12,978 nt of DNA from Devosia sp. (GCA_028290245.1 JAQGKG010000395.1:1-12978); one strand, 5' to 3'. Numbered from the stretch's first letter, positions 5,861 through 12,269 are shown. Numbers and translations: made by a program. The notes: generated by a model not told the origin, from the letters alone.

Positions 5861-6340
5861 ATGTCAGCCACCAGCAATCTCGACCAGATCATTCCGCAGG
5901 ATATCGAGCCCGGCGACGCATCCGAAGCTTTCGGTATTGCCGAGCCCTACACGCAAACCGAAATCGAGGACCTTCTCTATGGCGACGAGCAGCCTGCAGG
6001 GCAGCGTTTGGCTCGGCTGCGAGAACTCCGCGAGCAGGCGACTGTCCGCGAAAGTGGCGACTGGGGCGACCAGGATTCGCTAAAGACCATGGATGAGCTG
6101 GATCGGGCGATCGATGAGCTCAGTGCCATGATAGCCAATGACGAGGATGGCGATGAATACGCCGGGCTAGCCCCAACCTTCGATAATGATCCAAACGACC
6201 GGCTTGACGCACTATCGCCCGACGATGACGAGGCGCGCGAAGCTATTGAGGGTGATGATGACGGCGAGGAGCCCGAGCCGCTCGATGAAACTGAGTGGGA
6301 TGATGGCGATGGGTTCAAGCCCGAGGACGGCGTGCGTTGA
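5861..6340 (+). CDS. Highly acidic hypothetical protein (159 aa)
   Basis: I do not recognise this protein. The start at 5861 is set by an excellent Shine-Dalgarno AAAGGAG (5847-5853) with a 7-nt spacer. An upstream ATG at 5831 in the same frame lies before that site and is less likely. Residues 1-92 look mostly helical, with RLARLRELREQA (49-60) and MDELDRAIDELSAMI (77-91) as likely amphipathic helices. Residues 94-159 are extremely acidic: I count 29 Asp/Glu against 4 Lys/Arg, in low-complexity D/E-G-P runs. There is no signal peptide or membrane segment. The tail could be a disordered polyanion that mimics nucleic acid or binds basic proteins or cations; that is speculation. It diverges from the DUF2945 gene and ends 38 nt before the convergent recR stop. 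Confidence 0.8.
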   Translation: MSATSNLDQIIPQDIEPGDASEAFGIAEPYTQTEIEDLLYGDEQPAGQRLARLRELREQATVRESGDWGDQDSLKTMDELDRAIDELSAMIANDEDGDEYAGLAPTFDNDPNDRLDALSPDDDEAREAIEGDDDGEEPEPLDETEWDDGDGFKPEDGVR

Positions 6341-6350
6341 TCTACATCCT

Positions 6351-6380
6351 GCACCCTCGGCTGGCCGGGGGTGCGTTATT
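6351..6380 (+). terminator. Hairpin terminator candidate between the acidic-protein gene and recR
   Basis: GCACCCTCGG (6351-6360) pairs over 10 bp, with one U-G pair, with CCGGGGGTGC (6365-6374) around the loop CTGG. The short T-rich GTTATT follows on the plus strand. It starts 11 nt after the plus-strand stop. The tail is poor in T, so termination is probably partial unless the hairpin also works for recR from the other side. Confidence 0.55.
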
Positions 6381-6972
6381 AGATCTCGGTTCGGGCTTTG
6401 AGTGCCTGGCTGAGGGTGCCTTCGTCAAGGTAATCCAGTTCGCCGCCGACGGGGACGCCGTGGGCCAGGCGGGTGACTTTCAGGCCGGATCCGGCGAGGC
6501 GGTCGGTGATGTAGTGGGCGGTGGTTTGGCCTTCGACGGTGGCGTTGACGGCTAGCACGATCTCGTTGAAATCCGGTGCGCGGGCGATCAGTGCATCGAC
6601 GGTTATGTCATCGGGCCCGACGCCGTCGAGGGGTGATAGAACGCCGCCGAGCACGTGGTATTTGGCTTGGCCGACGCCCGCACGTTCGAGCGCCCAAAGG
6701 TCCGACACATCTTCGACAACGATCAGCATGCCACTGTCGCGGCGTGGATCGGCACAGATGGTGCAGGGGCTCTTGGTATCGATATTGCCGCAGACCTCGC
6801 AGGTGCGGACCACGGCGACGGCGCGGTCGAGAGCCGCCGAAAGAGGCAGCATCAACTGCTCGCGCTTTTTGACCATGTGCAGCACGGCACGCCGAGCCGA
6901 ACGCGGTCCGAGCCCCGGCAGGCGCGCCAGGAGCTGGATCAGCTGTTCAATCTCGGGTCCGCCGGAAGCCAT
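6379..6972 (-). CDS. recR: Recombination mediator RecR
   Basis: RecR acts with RecF/RecO to load RecA on SSB-coated gapped DNA. The 197-residue protein has the normal length. It has a helix-hairpin-helix segment (ARLPGLGPRSARRA, 16-29), a four-cysteine zinc finger (C58, C61, C70, C73), a Toprim domain beginning LIVVEDVSD (83-91), and the conserved NATVEGQTTAHYI (143-155) and GVPVGGELDYLDEGTL (172-187). The ATG at 6972 lies 9 nt after the ybaB stop. No clear Shine-Dalgarno is visible, so coupled translation is likely. It is the last gene of ffs-dnaX-ybaB-recR. Confidence 0.97.
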   Translation of the reverse strand: MASGGPEIEQLIQLLARLPGLGPRSARRAVLHMVKKREQLMLPLSAALDRAVAVVRTCEVCGNIDTKSPCTICADPRRDSGMLIVVEDVSDLWALERAGVGQAKYHVLGGVLSPLDGVGPDDITVDALIARAPDFNEIVLAVNATVEGQTTAHYITDRLAGSGLKVTRLAHGVPVGGELDYLDEGTLSQALKARTEI

Positions 6973-6981
6973 GCGTCAGGT

Positions 6982-7305
6982 CTAAAACGGGAACTTCATG
7001 CCGGGCGGAATGGGGAGGCCGGCGGTGACTTCGCTCATCTTGCGCTGCATTTCGGCTTCGGACTTGCCCTTGGCATCGGCATGCGCGGCGATGACCAGGT
7101 CTTCGAGCACGTCGACATCGTCTTCCTTGAACAGCGACGGATCGATCTTGAGGCCCTTGAGGTCGCCCTTGCCGCTGAGCGACACCACGACCATGCCGCC
7201 GCCGGAGCGGCCTTCGACGACCAGCTCGGCAAGCTCGGCCTGCATGGCCTCCATCTTGCCTTTCATCTCGCTGGCGGCCTTCATCATACCCATGATGTCT
7301 TTCAT
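6982..7305 (-). CDS. YbaB/EbfC family nucleoid-associated protein
   Basis: YbaB/EbfC proteins are small dimeric DNA-binding proteins with tweezer-like helices. The 107-residue protein has the family pattern: an N-terminal helix rich in Met/Lys (MMKAASEMKGKMEAMQAEL), then VVVSLSGKGDLKGLKIDPSL, the motif ED-x-x-VLEDLVIAAHADA, and a helical region ending MSEVTAGLPIPPGMKFPF. The start overlaps the dnaX stop as ATGA (7302-7305), implying coupling to dnaX. Placement between dnaX and recR is the classic one for this family. Confidence 0.96.
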   Translation of the reverse strand: MKDIMGMMKAASEMKGKMEAMQAELAELVVEGRSGGGMVVVSLSGKGDLKGLKIDPSLFKEDDVDVLEDLVIAAHADAKGKSEAEMQRKMSEVTAGLPIPPGMKFPF

Positions 7306-9074
7306 TCGTCGTCCTCTTCAGGTGGTGGCAGGGGCGCTTCGGGTTCGGTGAGGGCGGCGTCATCGCGCACCTTCACATTGACAACCTTGGCCCCGGGGAA
7401 TGTCTCGAGAATGGCTTTGACCAGCGGGTCTTCGTGCGCTGCGGCATGAGCCGCCACGGTGCGCTTCTCGTTCTCCTGCCGGGCGGTCAGGCCTTCGGGC
7501 GGCTTGGTCGAAACCATGATCAACCAGCGCTGGCCGGTCCATGCCTGCAGGCGCGCCGAGAGTGTGGCGATAATGCCAGGATCGGCGCCCTCGGTCAGCG
7601 CAACCTCGATGCGGCCCTGCTCGAAGGAAATTGGACGCATGGTGCCTTCGAGCGCCAGCTTGACCAGCACGTCGCGTTTGGCACCGGCCAGCGCGATGAG
7701 TTCCTTGTAGGAGCCGACCGTGGACATGGCAGGTTGTACGACGGGCTGCGGCTGAGCTGGCTGAATAACGGCCTGCGGCGTTGCCGGCTGGATGGCCACG
7801 GCTTCGGTCATCACCGAACGCGGCGCTTCGACGCGCATGGCGGATGCGCTGCCGCCGCCACCGCCGGAGGAACCGCGATTGATTGGCGCGGCGGGCGGCA
7901 GGCTGGGCGCCGGCGCAGGCATATTGGCCAGCTTGGCGATCAGATCGTCGGGGCTTGGCAGATCGGCGGCATAGGCTAGGCGGATCAGCGCCATTTCGGC
8001 GGCCTGCAGGCCATTGCTGGCGCGCGAGACTTCGTCATAACCCTTGAACAGGATTTGCCAGGCGCGGGTCAGCGCCCGCATCGGCAGCCGGCCGGCCAGT
8101 TCGGCGCCGCGCTTGCGCTCGTCGGGGGTCAGCGAGACATCGTCGGCGGCGGCAGGCACGACCTTTATACGAGTCACCAGATGCGTGAAATCGGCTAGGT
8201 CGGCCACGAGCGTCTGCGGGTCGGCGCCTATGTCGTAGAGGCTGCGCATGGTCTCGATGGCTTGGCCGATCTGGCCGCCCATCAATTCCTCGAACAGGTC
8301 GATGATGCGGGCACGATCGCCGAGGCCGAGCATGGCTTTGACGGCATGGGCGGTAACCGTGCCATTGCCGTGGGCGATGGCCTGATCGAGCAGGGACAGA
8401 TTATCGCGGGCCGAGCCTTCGCCTGCCCGGACGATCATCGCCAGCGCCTCGGGCTCGAAGCTGATGCCTTCCTGCCCGAGGATGGATTCTAGATAGGTCG
8501 ACATGATCTCGGGCGTGATGCGGCGCAGGACGAAGCGCATGCAACGGCTGAGAATGGTCACCGGCACCTTGCGAATTTCGGTGGTGGCAAAGATGAACTT
8601 CACATAGGGCGGCGGCTCTTCGAGTGTCTTGAGCAGACCGTTGAAGGCCGCAGTCGAGAGCATGTGCACTTCGTCGATGACGTAAACTTTGTACTTGGCC
8701 GAGGACGGCGCGTATTTCACCGAGTCGATGATTTCGCGGATGTCGCTGATGCCGGTATTGCTCGCAGCGTCCATCTCGATGACGTCGACGTGGCGGCCTT
8801 CGATGATGGCCCGGCAGTGCTCGCCTTCGACGCTCAGGTCTAGTGTCGGGTGCTGGCCGTTGGCGTCTTCATAGTTGAAGGCGCGCGCCAGGATGCGGGC
8901 TGTCGTGGTCTTGCCGACGCCGCGGACGCCGGTGAGGATAAAGGCGTGGTGGATGCGGTTTTGCGCGAAGGCATTGCCCAGCGTCTGGACCATCGCATCC
9001 TGGCCGACAAGCGTCGTGAAGTCGCGCGGCCGGTATTTGCGGGCGAGAACGAGATAGGGAGAAGTGTCAGCCAA
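7302..9074 (-). CDS. dnaX: DNA polymerase III subunit tau (DnaX)
   Basis: DnaX is the ATPase core of the replicative clamp loader and, as tau, tethers polymerase and helicase. The 590-residue protein begins at TTG 9074, the only start giving the family N-terminus YLVLARKYRPRDF; AGGAA lies about 10 nt upstream. Domain I has Walker A GVRGVGKT (49-56), Walker B VYVIDEVH (130-137) and the SRC element (176-178, R177). The loop that normally holds four zinc cysteines has only C87. Domain III ends near 371. A Pro/Ala/Gln-rich linker (about 385-450) holds a glycine tract GSSGGGGGS (401-409) and imperfect repeats of the type IQPAxPQxV. The C-terminal domain (about 455-570) is tau-specific, with an acidic end EEDDE. 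I see no A-rich slippery heptamer for an E. coli-type gamma frameshift. Confidence 0.97.
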   Translation of the reverse strand: MADTSPYLVLARKYRPRDFTTLVGQDAMVQTLGNAFAQNRIHHAFILTGVRGVGKTTTARILARAFNYEDANGQHPTLDLSVEGEHCRAIIEGRHVDVIEMDAASNTGISDIREIIDSVKYAPSSAKYKVYVIDEVHMLSTAAFNGLLKTLEEPPPYVKFIFATTEIRKVPVTILSRCMRFVLRRITPEIMSTYLESILGQEGISFEPEALAMIVRAGEGSARDNLSLLDQAIAHGNGTVTAHAVKAMLGLGDRARIIDLFEELMGGQIGQAIETMRSLYDIGADPQTLVADLADFTHLVTRIKVVPAAADDVSLTPDERKRGAELAGRLPMRALTRAWQILFKGYDEVSRASNGLQAAEMALIRLAYAADLPSPDDLIAKLANMPAPAPSLPPAAPINRGSSGGGGGSASAMRVEAPRSVMTEAVAIQPATPQAVIQPAQPQPVVQPAMSTVGSYKELIALAGAKRDVLVKLALEGTMRPISFEQGRIEVALTEGADPGIIATLSARLQAWTGQRWLIMVSTKPPEGLTARQENEKRTVAAHAAAHEDPLVKAILETFPGAKVVNVKVRDDAALTEPEAPLPPPEEDDE

Positions 9075-9154
9075 GAAGCCGGCTTTCCTGCCCGTTCAAG
9101 GCGGTCCCGATTGAGCGAACAAGTCAGCTTTTTCCACGGGGCGAGGGTGGCAAA

Positions 9155-9250
9155 GTAGGAGGCTGGCATCGACCCGTGAAGGTCTCGTTGGGGCTGCTTC
9201 CTTCCGGACCTGACCCGGTTGGCGAGGAACACGTCCGCGCCAACCTCCCG
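9155..9250 (-). ncRNA. ffs: Signal recognition particle RNA (bacterial small SRP, 4.5S)
   Basis: On the minus strand, 9215-9192 carries the near-universal SRP domain IV core: GGTCAGGTCC, the GGAA tetraloop, then GGAAGCAGCC. This core binds Ffh. The flanks close the long rod: GGAGGTTGGC (9248-9239) pairs with GCCAGCCTCC (9167-9158) over 10 positions with one G-U. Total size is about 96 nt, normal for an alphaproteobacterial SRP RNA. The exact ends are uncertain by a few bases. The gene lies about 80 bp upstream of dnaX on the same strand, with no convincing terminator between, so read-through into dnaX is possible. It occupies most of the 314-bp gap between dnaX and the LOG gene. Confidence 0.95.
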
Positions 9251-9256
9251 AGGCGC

Positions 9257-9285
9257 TATATGCGAACAAATGACCATAAAGGCAA
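9257..9285 (-). promoter_or_regulatory. Candidate ffs promoter
   Basis: On the minus strand TTGCCT (9285-9280), 17 nt, and CATATA (9262-9257) place a start site near 9250, exactly where the SRP RNA stem begins. The -35 is fair and the -10 moderate. Agreement with the independently deduced RNA 5' end raises confidence. Confidence 0.5.
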
Positions 9286-9388
9286 GAGCCGGACACCCCG
9301 ATTTGAAGCCGTCTGCCCTTTCGCTGCGACCGATTGATCCTTAACTCGGCTCTGCGAGCATTATTAAGAATCAAGGAGAAGCCGGAAC

Positions 9389-10249
9389 ATGGCCAAACGT
9401 CGTCCTACATCGCTGCGTACCTCGAAGCAGGACGTGGCTGCCACCAAGCGGGCCCCGTCTACGCCGCAGACGGAGTCGCCGGCTTTTCGGTTGGCGTTTG
9501 CCGACGATGACTTCCTTACTTCGGAGGAAACGCGGGGGATACGGTTTCAGCTTGAGTATATGAAGCCGGAGTTCCGGCTGCGCGAGCGTGGCATCAATTC
9601 GACGGTGGTGCTGTTTGGCGGGGCGCGCATTCCGGCGCCGGGCAAGCCGGCATGGGCCGCCAAGAACGAGATGCAGAAGGCAAATCTCGAGGCGGCGTCG
9701 AAATATTACGACGAAGCGCGGCGCTTTGCGCAACTGGTCTCGGCGACGTCGAAGGCGCTGGATTTCAAGGAATTTGTAGTGACGACCGGTGGCGGGCCAG
9801 GGGTGATGGAGGCTGGCAACCGTGGCGCGGCCGATGTCGGCGCACCGTCGATCGGGCTCAATATCGTGCTGCCGCATGAGCAGGCGCCCAATATCTATGT
9901 GACGCCGGAGTTGAGCTTCAACTTCCACTATTTCGCGACGCGGAAAATCCACTTCCTGATCCGGGCCAAGGCAGTCGCAGTGTTTCCCGGTGGCTTCGGC
10001 ACGCTGGACGAGTTTTTCGAGACGCTGACGCTGATCCAGACCGGGCGGATGGACCCGATCCCGCTGATCCTGTTCGGCAAGGAATTCTGGGGCAAGGTGA
10101 TCAACTTCGAGGCGCTGGCCGAAGCCGGCACTATCGCGCCGGACGATACCAAGCTGTTCCACTTCGTCGATACGGCCGAAGAGGGCTGGGAGGTGGTGCG
10201 GAAGTTCTATGACCTGCCGGTAGTGGACGAGGTGTTGCGGGGGGATTGA
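9389..10249 (+). CDS. LOG-family protein (predicted nucleotide 5'-monophosphate phosphoribohydrolase)
   Basis: LOG-family enzymes cleave the N-glycosidic bond of nucleoside 5'-monophosphates. Some release cytokinins; many bacterial members act as nucleotide-pool housekeeping enzymes, so the natural substrate here is open. The 286-residue protein carries both signature motifs, GGGPGVMEAGNRGA (134-147) and PGGFGTLDEFFE (200-211). The Rossmann-like core starts near residue 72 (STVVLFGGAR). An N-terminal extension of about 70 residues begins with a Lys/Arg/Thr/Ser-rich, probably disordered stretch (1-30). AAGGAG (9373-9378) with a 10-nt spacer supports the ATG. It diverges from ffs-dnaX and converges on pheA with a 12-nt gap. 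Confidence 0.92.
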   Translation: MAKRRPTSLRTSKQDVAATKRAPSTPQTESPAFRLAFADDDFLTSEETRGIRFQLEYMKPEFRLRERGINSTVVLFGGARIPAPGKPAWAAKNEMQKANLEAASKYYDEARRFAQLVSATSKALDFKEFVVTTGGGPGVMEAGNRGAADVGAPSIGLNIVLPHEQAPNIYVTPELSFNFHYFATRKIHFLIRAKAVAVFPGGFGTLDEFFETLTLIQTGRMDPIPLILFGKEFWGKVINFEALAEAGTIAPDDTKLFHFVDTAEEGWEVVRKFYDLPVVDEVLRGD

Positions 10250-10257
10250 TCCCCCGC
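10237..10257. terminator. Short GC hairpin at the LOG/pheA convergent junction
   Basis: GGGGGA (10240-10245) pairs with TCCCCC (10250-10255) around the loop TTGA, which contains the LOG stop codon TGA. GC (10237-10238) and GC (10256-10257) can extend it past a bulged G. The pheA stop begins 5 nt later. There is no T-tract on either strand, so a bidirectional terminator role is inferred from placement only. Confidence 0.35.
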
Positions 10258-10261
10258 ATGC

Positions 10262-11092
10262 CTACTTGTGCTCTGCCGCCGGATAGACGCCCAAAATCTT
10301 GAAGTGGTCGGTGAAGAAGCCGAGTTCTTCGAAGGCGTGGATAACGCCAGGGTCGGAGGGGTGGCCTTCGATATCGGCGTAAAATTGAGTGGCGGTGAAG
10401 GCGCCGCCGACCATGTAGCTTTCGAGCTTGGTCATGTTGACGCCGTTAGTGGCGAAGCCGCCCATGGCCTTATAGAGCGCGGCCGGGACGTTGCGGACGC
10501 GGAAGACGAAGGTGGTCTTTATCTTTCCAACGTTCGCAGGAGCTTCTTGGGGCGTCGGCGACAGGACGAGGAAGCGCGTGGTATTGTGCGCTGCGTCCTC
10601 GATATTGGATGCCAACACGTCGAGGCCATAAATCTCGCCAGCGAAGCGCGATGCGATGGCGGCGACGGATTTATCGCCCTTTTCGGCGACTTCGCGAGCC
10701 GAGCCGGCGGTATCGACTGCATTGATGGTGCGGTAGCCGTTGTGGGCGATGAACTTGCGGCATTGGCCGAGGGCCACCGACAGCGACTGCACCGCCTTGA
10801 TATCGGCCAACGTGGCGCCGGGCACGCCGAGAAGGGTCATCTCGACGCGAAGATAGGTCTCGCCGATAATGTGCAGGCCGCTTTCAGGCAGCAGGTGATG
10901 GATATCAGTGATGCGGCCATAGAGCGAGTTCTCGACCGGCACGACGGCAAAGTCGGCCTTGCCGGACTGCACGGCGTTGATGGTCTCCTCGAAGGTGACG
11001 CAACCAATCGCTTGTTCACCGGGGAACACGTTGTTCGAGGCGGCATGGCTGAAAGCGCCGGGCTCGCCCTGGAAAGCGATCTTCTTGGTCAT
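10262..11092 (-). CDS. pheA: Prephenate dehydratase (monofunctional, with ACT domain)
   Basis: The enzyme decarboxylates and dehydrates prephenate to phenylpyruvate in phenylalanine synthesis. The 276-residue protein starts KKIAFQGEPGAFSHAA. It contains VPVENSLYGRI (51-61) and the catalytic TRF motif (T172-R173-F174 in NTTRFLVL). A C-terminal ACT domain (about 193-270) has GGFATNGVNMTKLESY, the usual site of phenylalanine feedback. No chorismate mutase domain is fused, as is usual in alphaproteobacteria. The frame is open to 11194, but residues before MTKKIAF are unlike the family, so I use ATG 11092; its Shine-Dalgarno is weak. A TTGACT element near 11145-11150 on the minus strand could be a -35 box, but no good -10 follows. 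Confidence 0.95.
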   Translation of the reverse strand: MTKKIAFQGEPGAFSHAASNNVFPGEQAIGCVTFEETINAVQSGKADFAVVPVENSLYGRITDIHHLLPESGLHIIGETYLRVEMTLLGVPGATLADIKAVQSLSVALGQCRKFIAHNGYRTINAVDTAGSAREVAEKGDKSVAAIASRFAGEIYGLDVLASNIEDAAHNTTRFLVLSPTPQEAPANVGKIKTTFVFRVRNVPAALYKAMGGFATNGVNMTKLESYMVGGAFTATQFYADIEGHPSDPGVIHAFEELGFFTDHFKILGVYPAAEHK

Positions 11093-11220
11093 CGGGAGTG
11101 TCCGTATCTGAAAGGCGAGAGGCTTTTGAACCCGGGGGCTGGCGGAGTCAATTGAAGCGCGGTGCAGCCTGCAACCAACTGCCGTGGTGGGCAATTGTCG
11201 CAGTCAGGGTTTGACCTGTT

Positions 11221-11264
11221 GCGCGCGTCGGACCTTGCGACTATCTTCCGCGCGCGTTCGGACC
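11221..11264. repeat. Direct repeat of about 14 bp in the pheA/cytochrome intergenic region
   Basis: GCGCGCGTCGGACC (11221-11234) recurs as GCGCGCGTTCGGACC (11250-11264), with one extra T and an offset of 29-30 bp, about three helical turns. The 260-bp gap 11093-11352 holds no gene I can support. The repeat lies just upstream of the candidate cytochrome promoter and could be a paired binding site. GC-rich sequence makes chance likeness possible. Confidence 0.45.
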
Positions 11265-11270
11265 CCTCCG

Positions 11271-11298
11271 TTGAGCAGATATCCCTTTGGGGCTATCG
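11271..11298 (+). promoter_or_regulatory. Candidate promoter for the cytochrome c gene
   Basis: TTGAGC (11271-11276), 16 nt, and CTATCG (11293-11298) resemble the alphaproteobacterial housekeeping form TTGACx-N16/17-CTATxx. Transcription would start near 11305, leaving a leader of about 48 nt. Confidence 0.35.
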
Positions 11299-11352
11299 AA
11301 AGTTGGGCGGGTTCGCGTATCGTCCACGGGGATGGGCTGGCAGGAAGACCAA

Positions 11353-12210
11353 ATGGATTCGTTTGAGCTAAACAAGATCATGGGCGCCGTGCTCGGCACG
11401 CTGCTGTTCGTCATGGGCGCCGGCTTTGTCGCTGAAGCCATCTATCATCCCATCGAAGGCCGCGGCCCGGGCTATGCCCTGCCGGAGCCAGAACCGGTTG
11501 CCGACGGCGAAGCCATTGCAGCAGCTCCCGAGGTGCCGATCGGCGTGCTGCTGGCCAGTGCAAGCGCCGAACGCGGCCAGGCGGCGGTCCGCAAGTGTCA
11601 GTCGTGCCACAATTTTGGCGAAGGCGAGCCCAGCAAGCAGGGTCCGCATCTTTATGGCGTGGTCGGCCGTCCGGAAGGCTCGATCGAGGATTTCGCCTAC
11701 TCCGAGGGAATGCTGGCGCATAACGCTGCGGGCGATGTCTGGAGCTATGACAATCTCAACCTGTTCCTGACTAAGCCGAGCGCTTATGTGCCCGGCACCA
11801 AGATGAACTTTGCCGGTATCCGGACCGCTGAAGAACGCGCTGACATCCTTGCGTATCTGCAGACGCTGTCGGCTGATCCAGTGCCGTTCCCGGCTGCTGA
11901 TGTTGCGGCTCCTGCGCCTGTCGAGGGTGCCGATCCGGCAGCCCCTGCAGCGGCAGCTGCCGGCACGCAGCAGCCTGATGCGACCGCACCGACCGACCCG
12001 GCAGCGGCCAGCCCCGACAATGCAGCCGAACCCGCAGCGCCGGTTGAAGTCAACGATGCCCAAACCACGACGCAGAGCGAAACGCCAGTCGTTGGAACAC
12101 CGACAGGCAGCGGTGCTGCAGTTCCTACCGGCGGCGTCACGCCGACCGCTCCTGCTGCGACGGAGCCCCCAGAGGCTGCGCCAGCGGCTGCCGGATCGAC
12201 CGCTCAGTAG
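11353..12210 (+). CDS. Membrane-anchored class I cytochrome c, CycM-like, with long Ala/Pro-rich tail
   Basis: CycM-type cytochromes are inner-membrane-tethered c-hemes; in rhizobia CycM carries electrons from the bc1 complex to the aa3 oxidase, which is the likely role here. The 285-residue protein has a hydrophobic N-terminal segment (about 9-30) that looks like an uncleaved signal anchor. A periplasmic linker follows, then the heme motif CQSCH (C82, C85, H86) and the probable sixth ligand M151 in PGTKMNFAG. The cytochrome domain ends near 175 (DILAYLQTLS). Residues 176-285 are a low-complexity Ala/Pro/Thr tail, longer than I expect for CycM. AGGAAG (11342-11347) with a 5-nt spacer selects ATG 11353 over an in-frame ATG at 11287. 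It diverges from pheA and ends in a strong terminator. Confidence 0.9.
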   Translation: MDSFELNKIMGAVLGTLLFVMGAGFVAEAIYHPIEGRGPGYALPEPEPVADGEAIAAAPEVPIGVLLASASAERGQAAVRKCQSCHNFGEGEPSKQGPHLYGVVGRPEGSIEDFAYSEGMLAHNAAGDVWSYDNLNLFLTKPSAYVPGTKMNFAGIRTAEERADILAYLQTLSADPVPFPAADVAAPAPVEGADPAAPAAAAAGTQQPDATAPTDPAAASPDNAAEPAAPVEVNDAQTTTQSETPVVGTPTGSGAAVPTGGVTPTAPAATEPPEAAPAAAGSTAQ

Positions 12211-12236
12211 GTTATGTGGATTGATGATTGAATTCA

Positions 12237-12269
12237 GCCGCGCCCTTCAAACGGCGCGGCTTTTCTTTT
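12237..12269 (+). terminator. Strong rho-independent terminator after the cytochrome c gene
   Basis: GCCGCGCC (12237-12244) pairs perfectly over 8 GC pairs with GGCGCGGC (12253-12260) around an 8-nt loop. The T-tract TTTTCTTTT (12261-12269) follows at once. It is the only classical intrinsic terminator I see in the window. The next base begins the ribosome-binding site of the following gene. Confidence 0.9.

Noticed and set aside
5722..5892. Longer DUF2945 product starting at 5892
   Set aside because: It would overlap the divergent promoter region and the start of the acidic-protein gene. A good Shine-Dalgarno supports ATG 5721 and family length fits 72 residues.
6140..6337. EF-hand-like calcium loops in the acidic tail
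   Set aside because: The D/E/G clusters never give the full DxDxDG pattern with the required hydrophobic and final acidic positions; composition alone explains the likeness.
7302..9074. E. coli-type programmed frameshift in dnaX
   Set aside because: I found no A-AAA-AAG-like slippery run in the linker region; the glycine codons there are G/C-rich and not slippery in the known way.
8840..9374. Minus-strand frames across the SRP RNA and dnaX start
   Set aside because: The region is explained by the SRP RNA and its promoter; the frames overlap dnaX out of phase and show no protein features.
10250..10261. A second gene or functional element in the LOG/pheA gap
   Set aside because: Only 12 nt separate the stop codons; nothing beyond the hairpin arm fits there.
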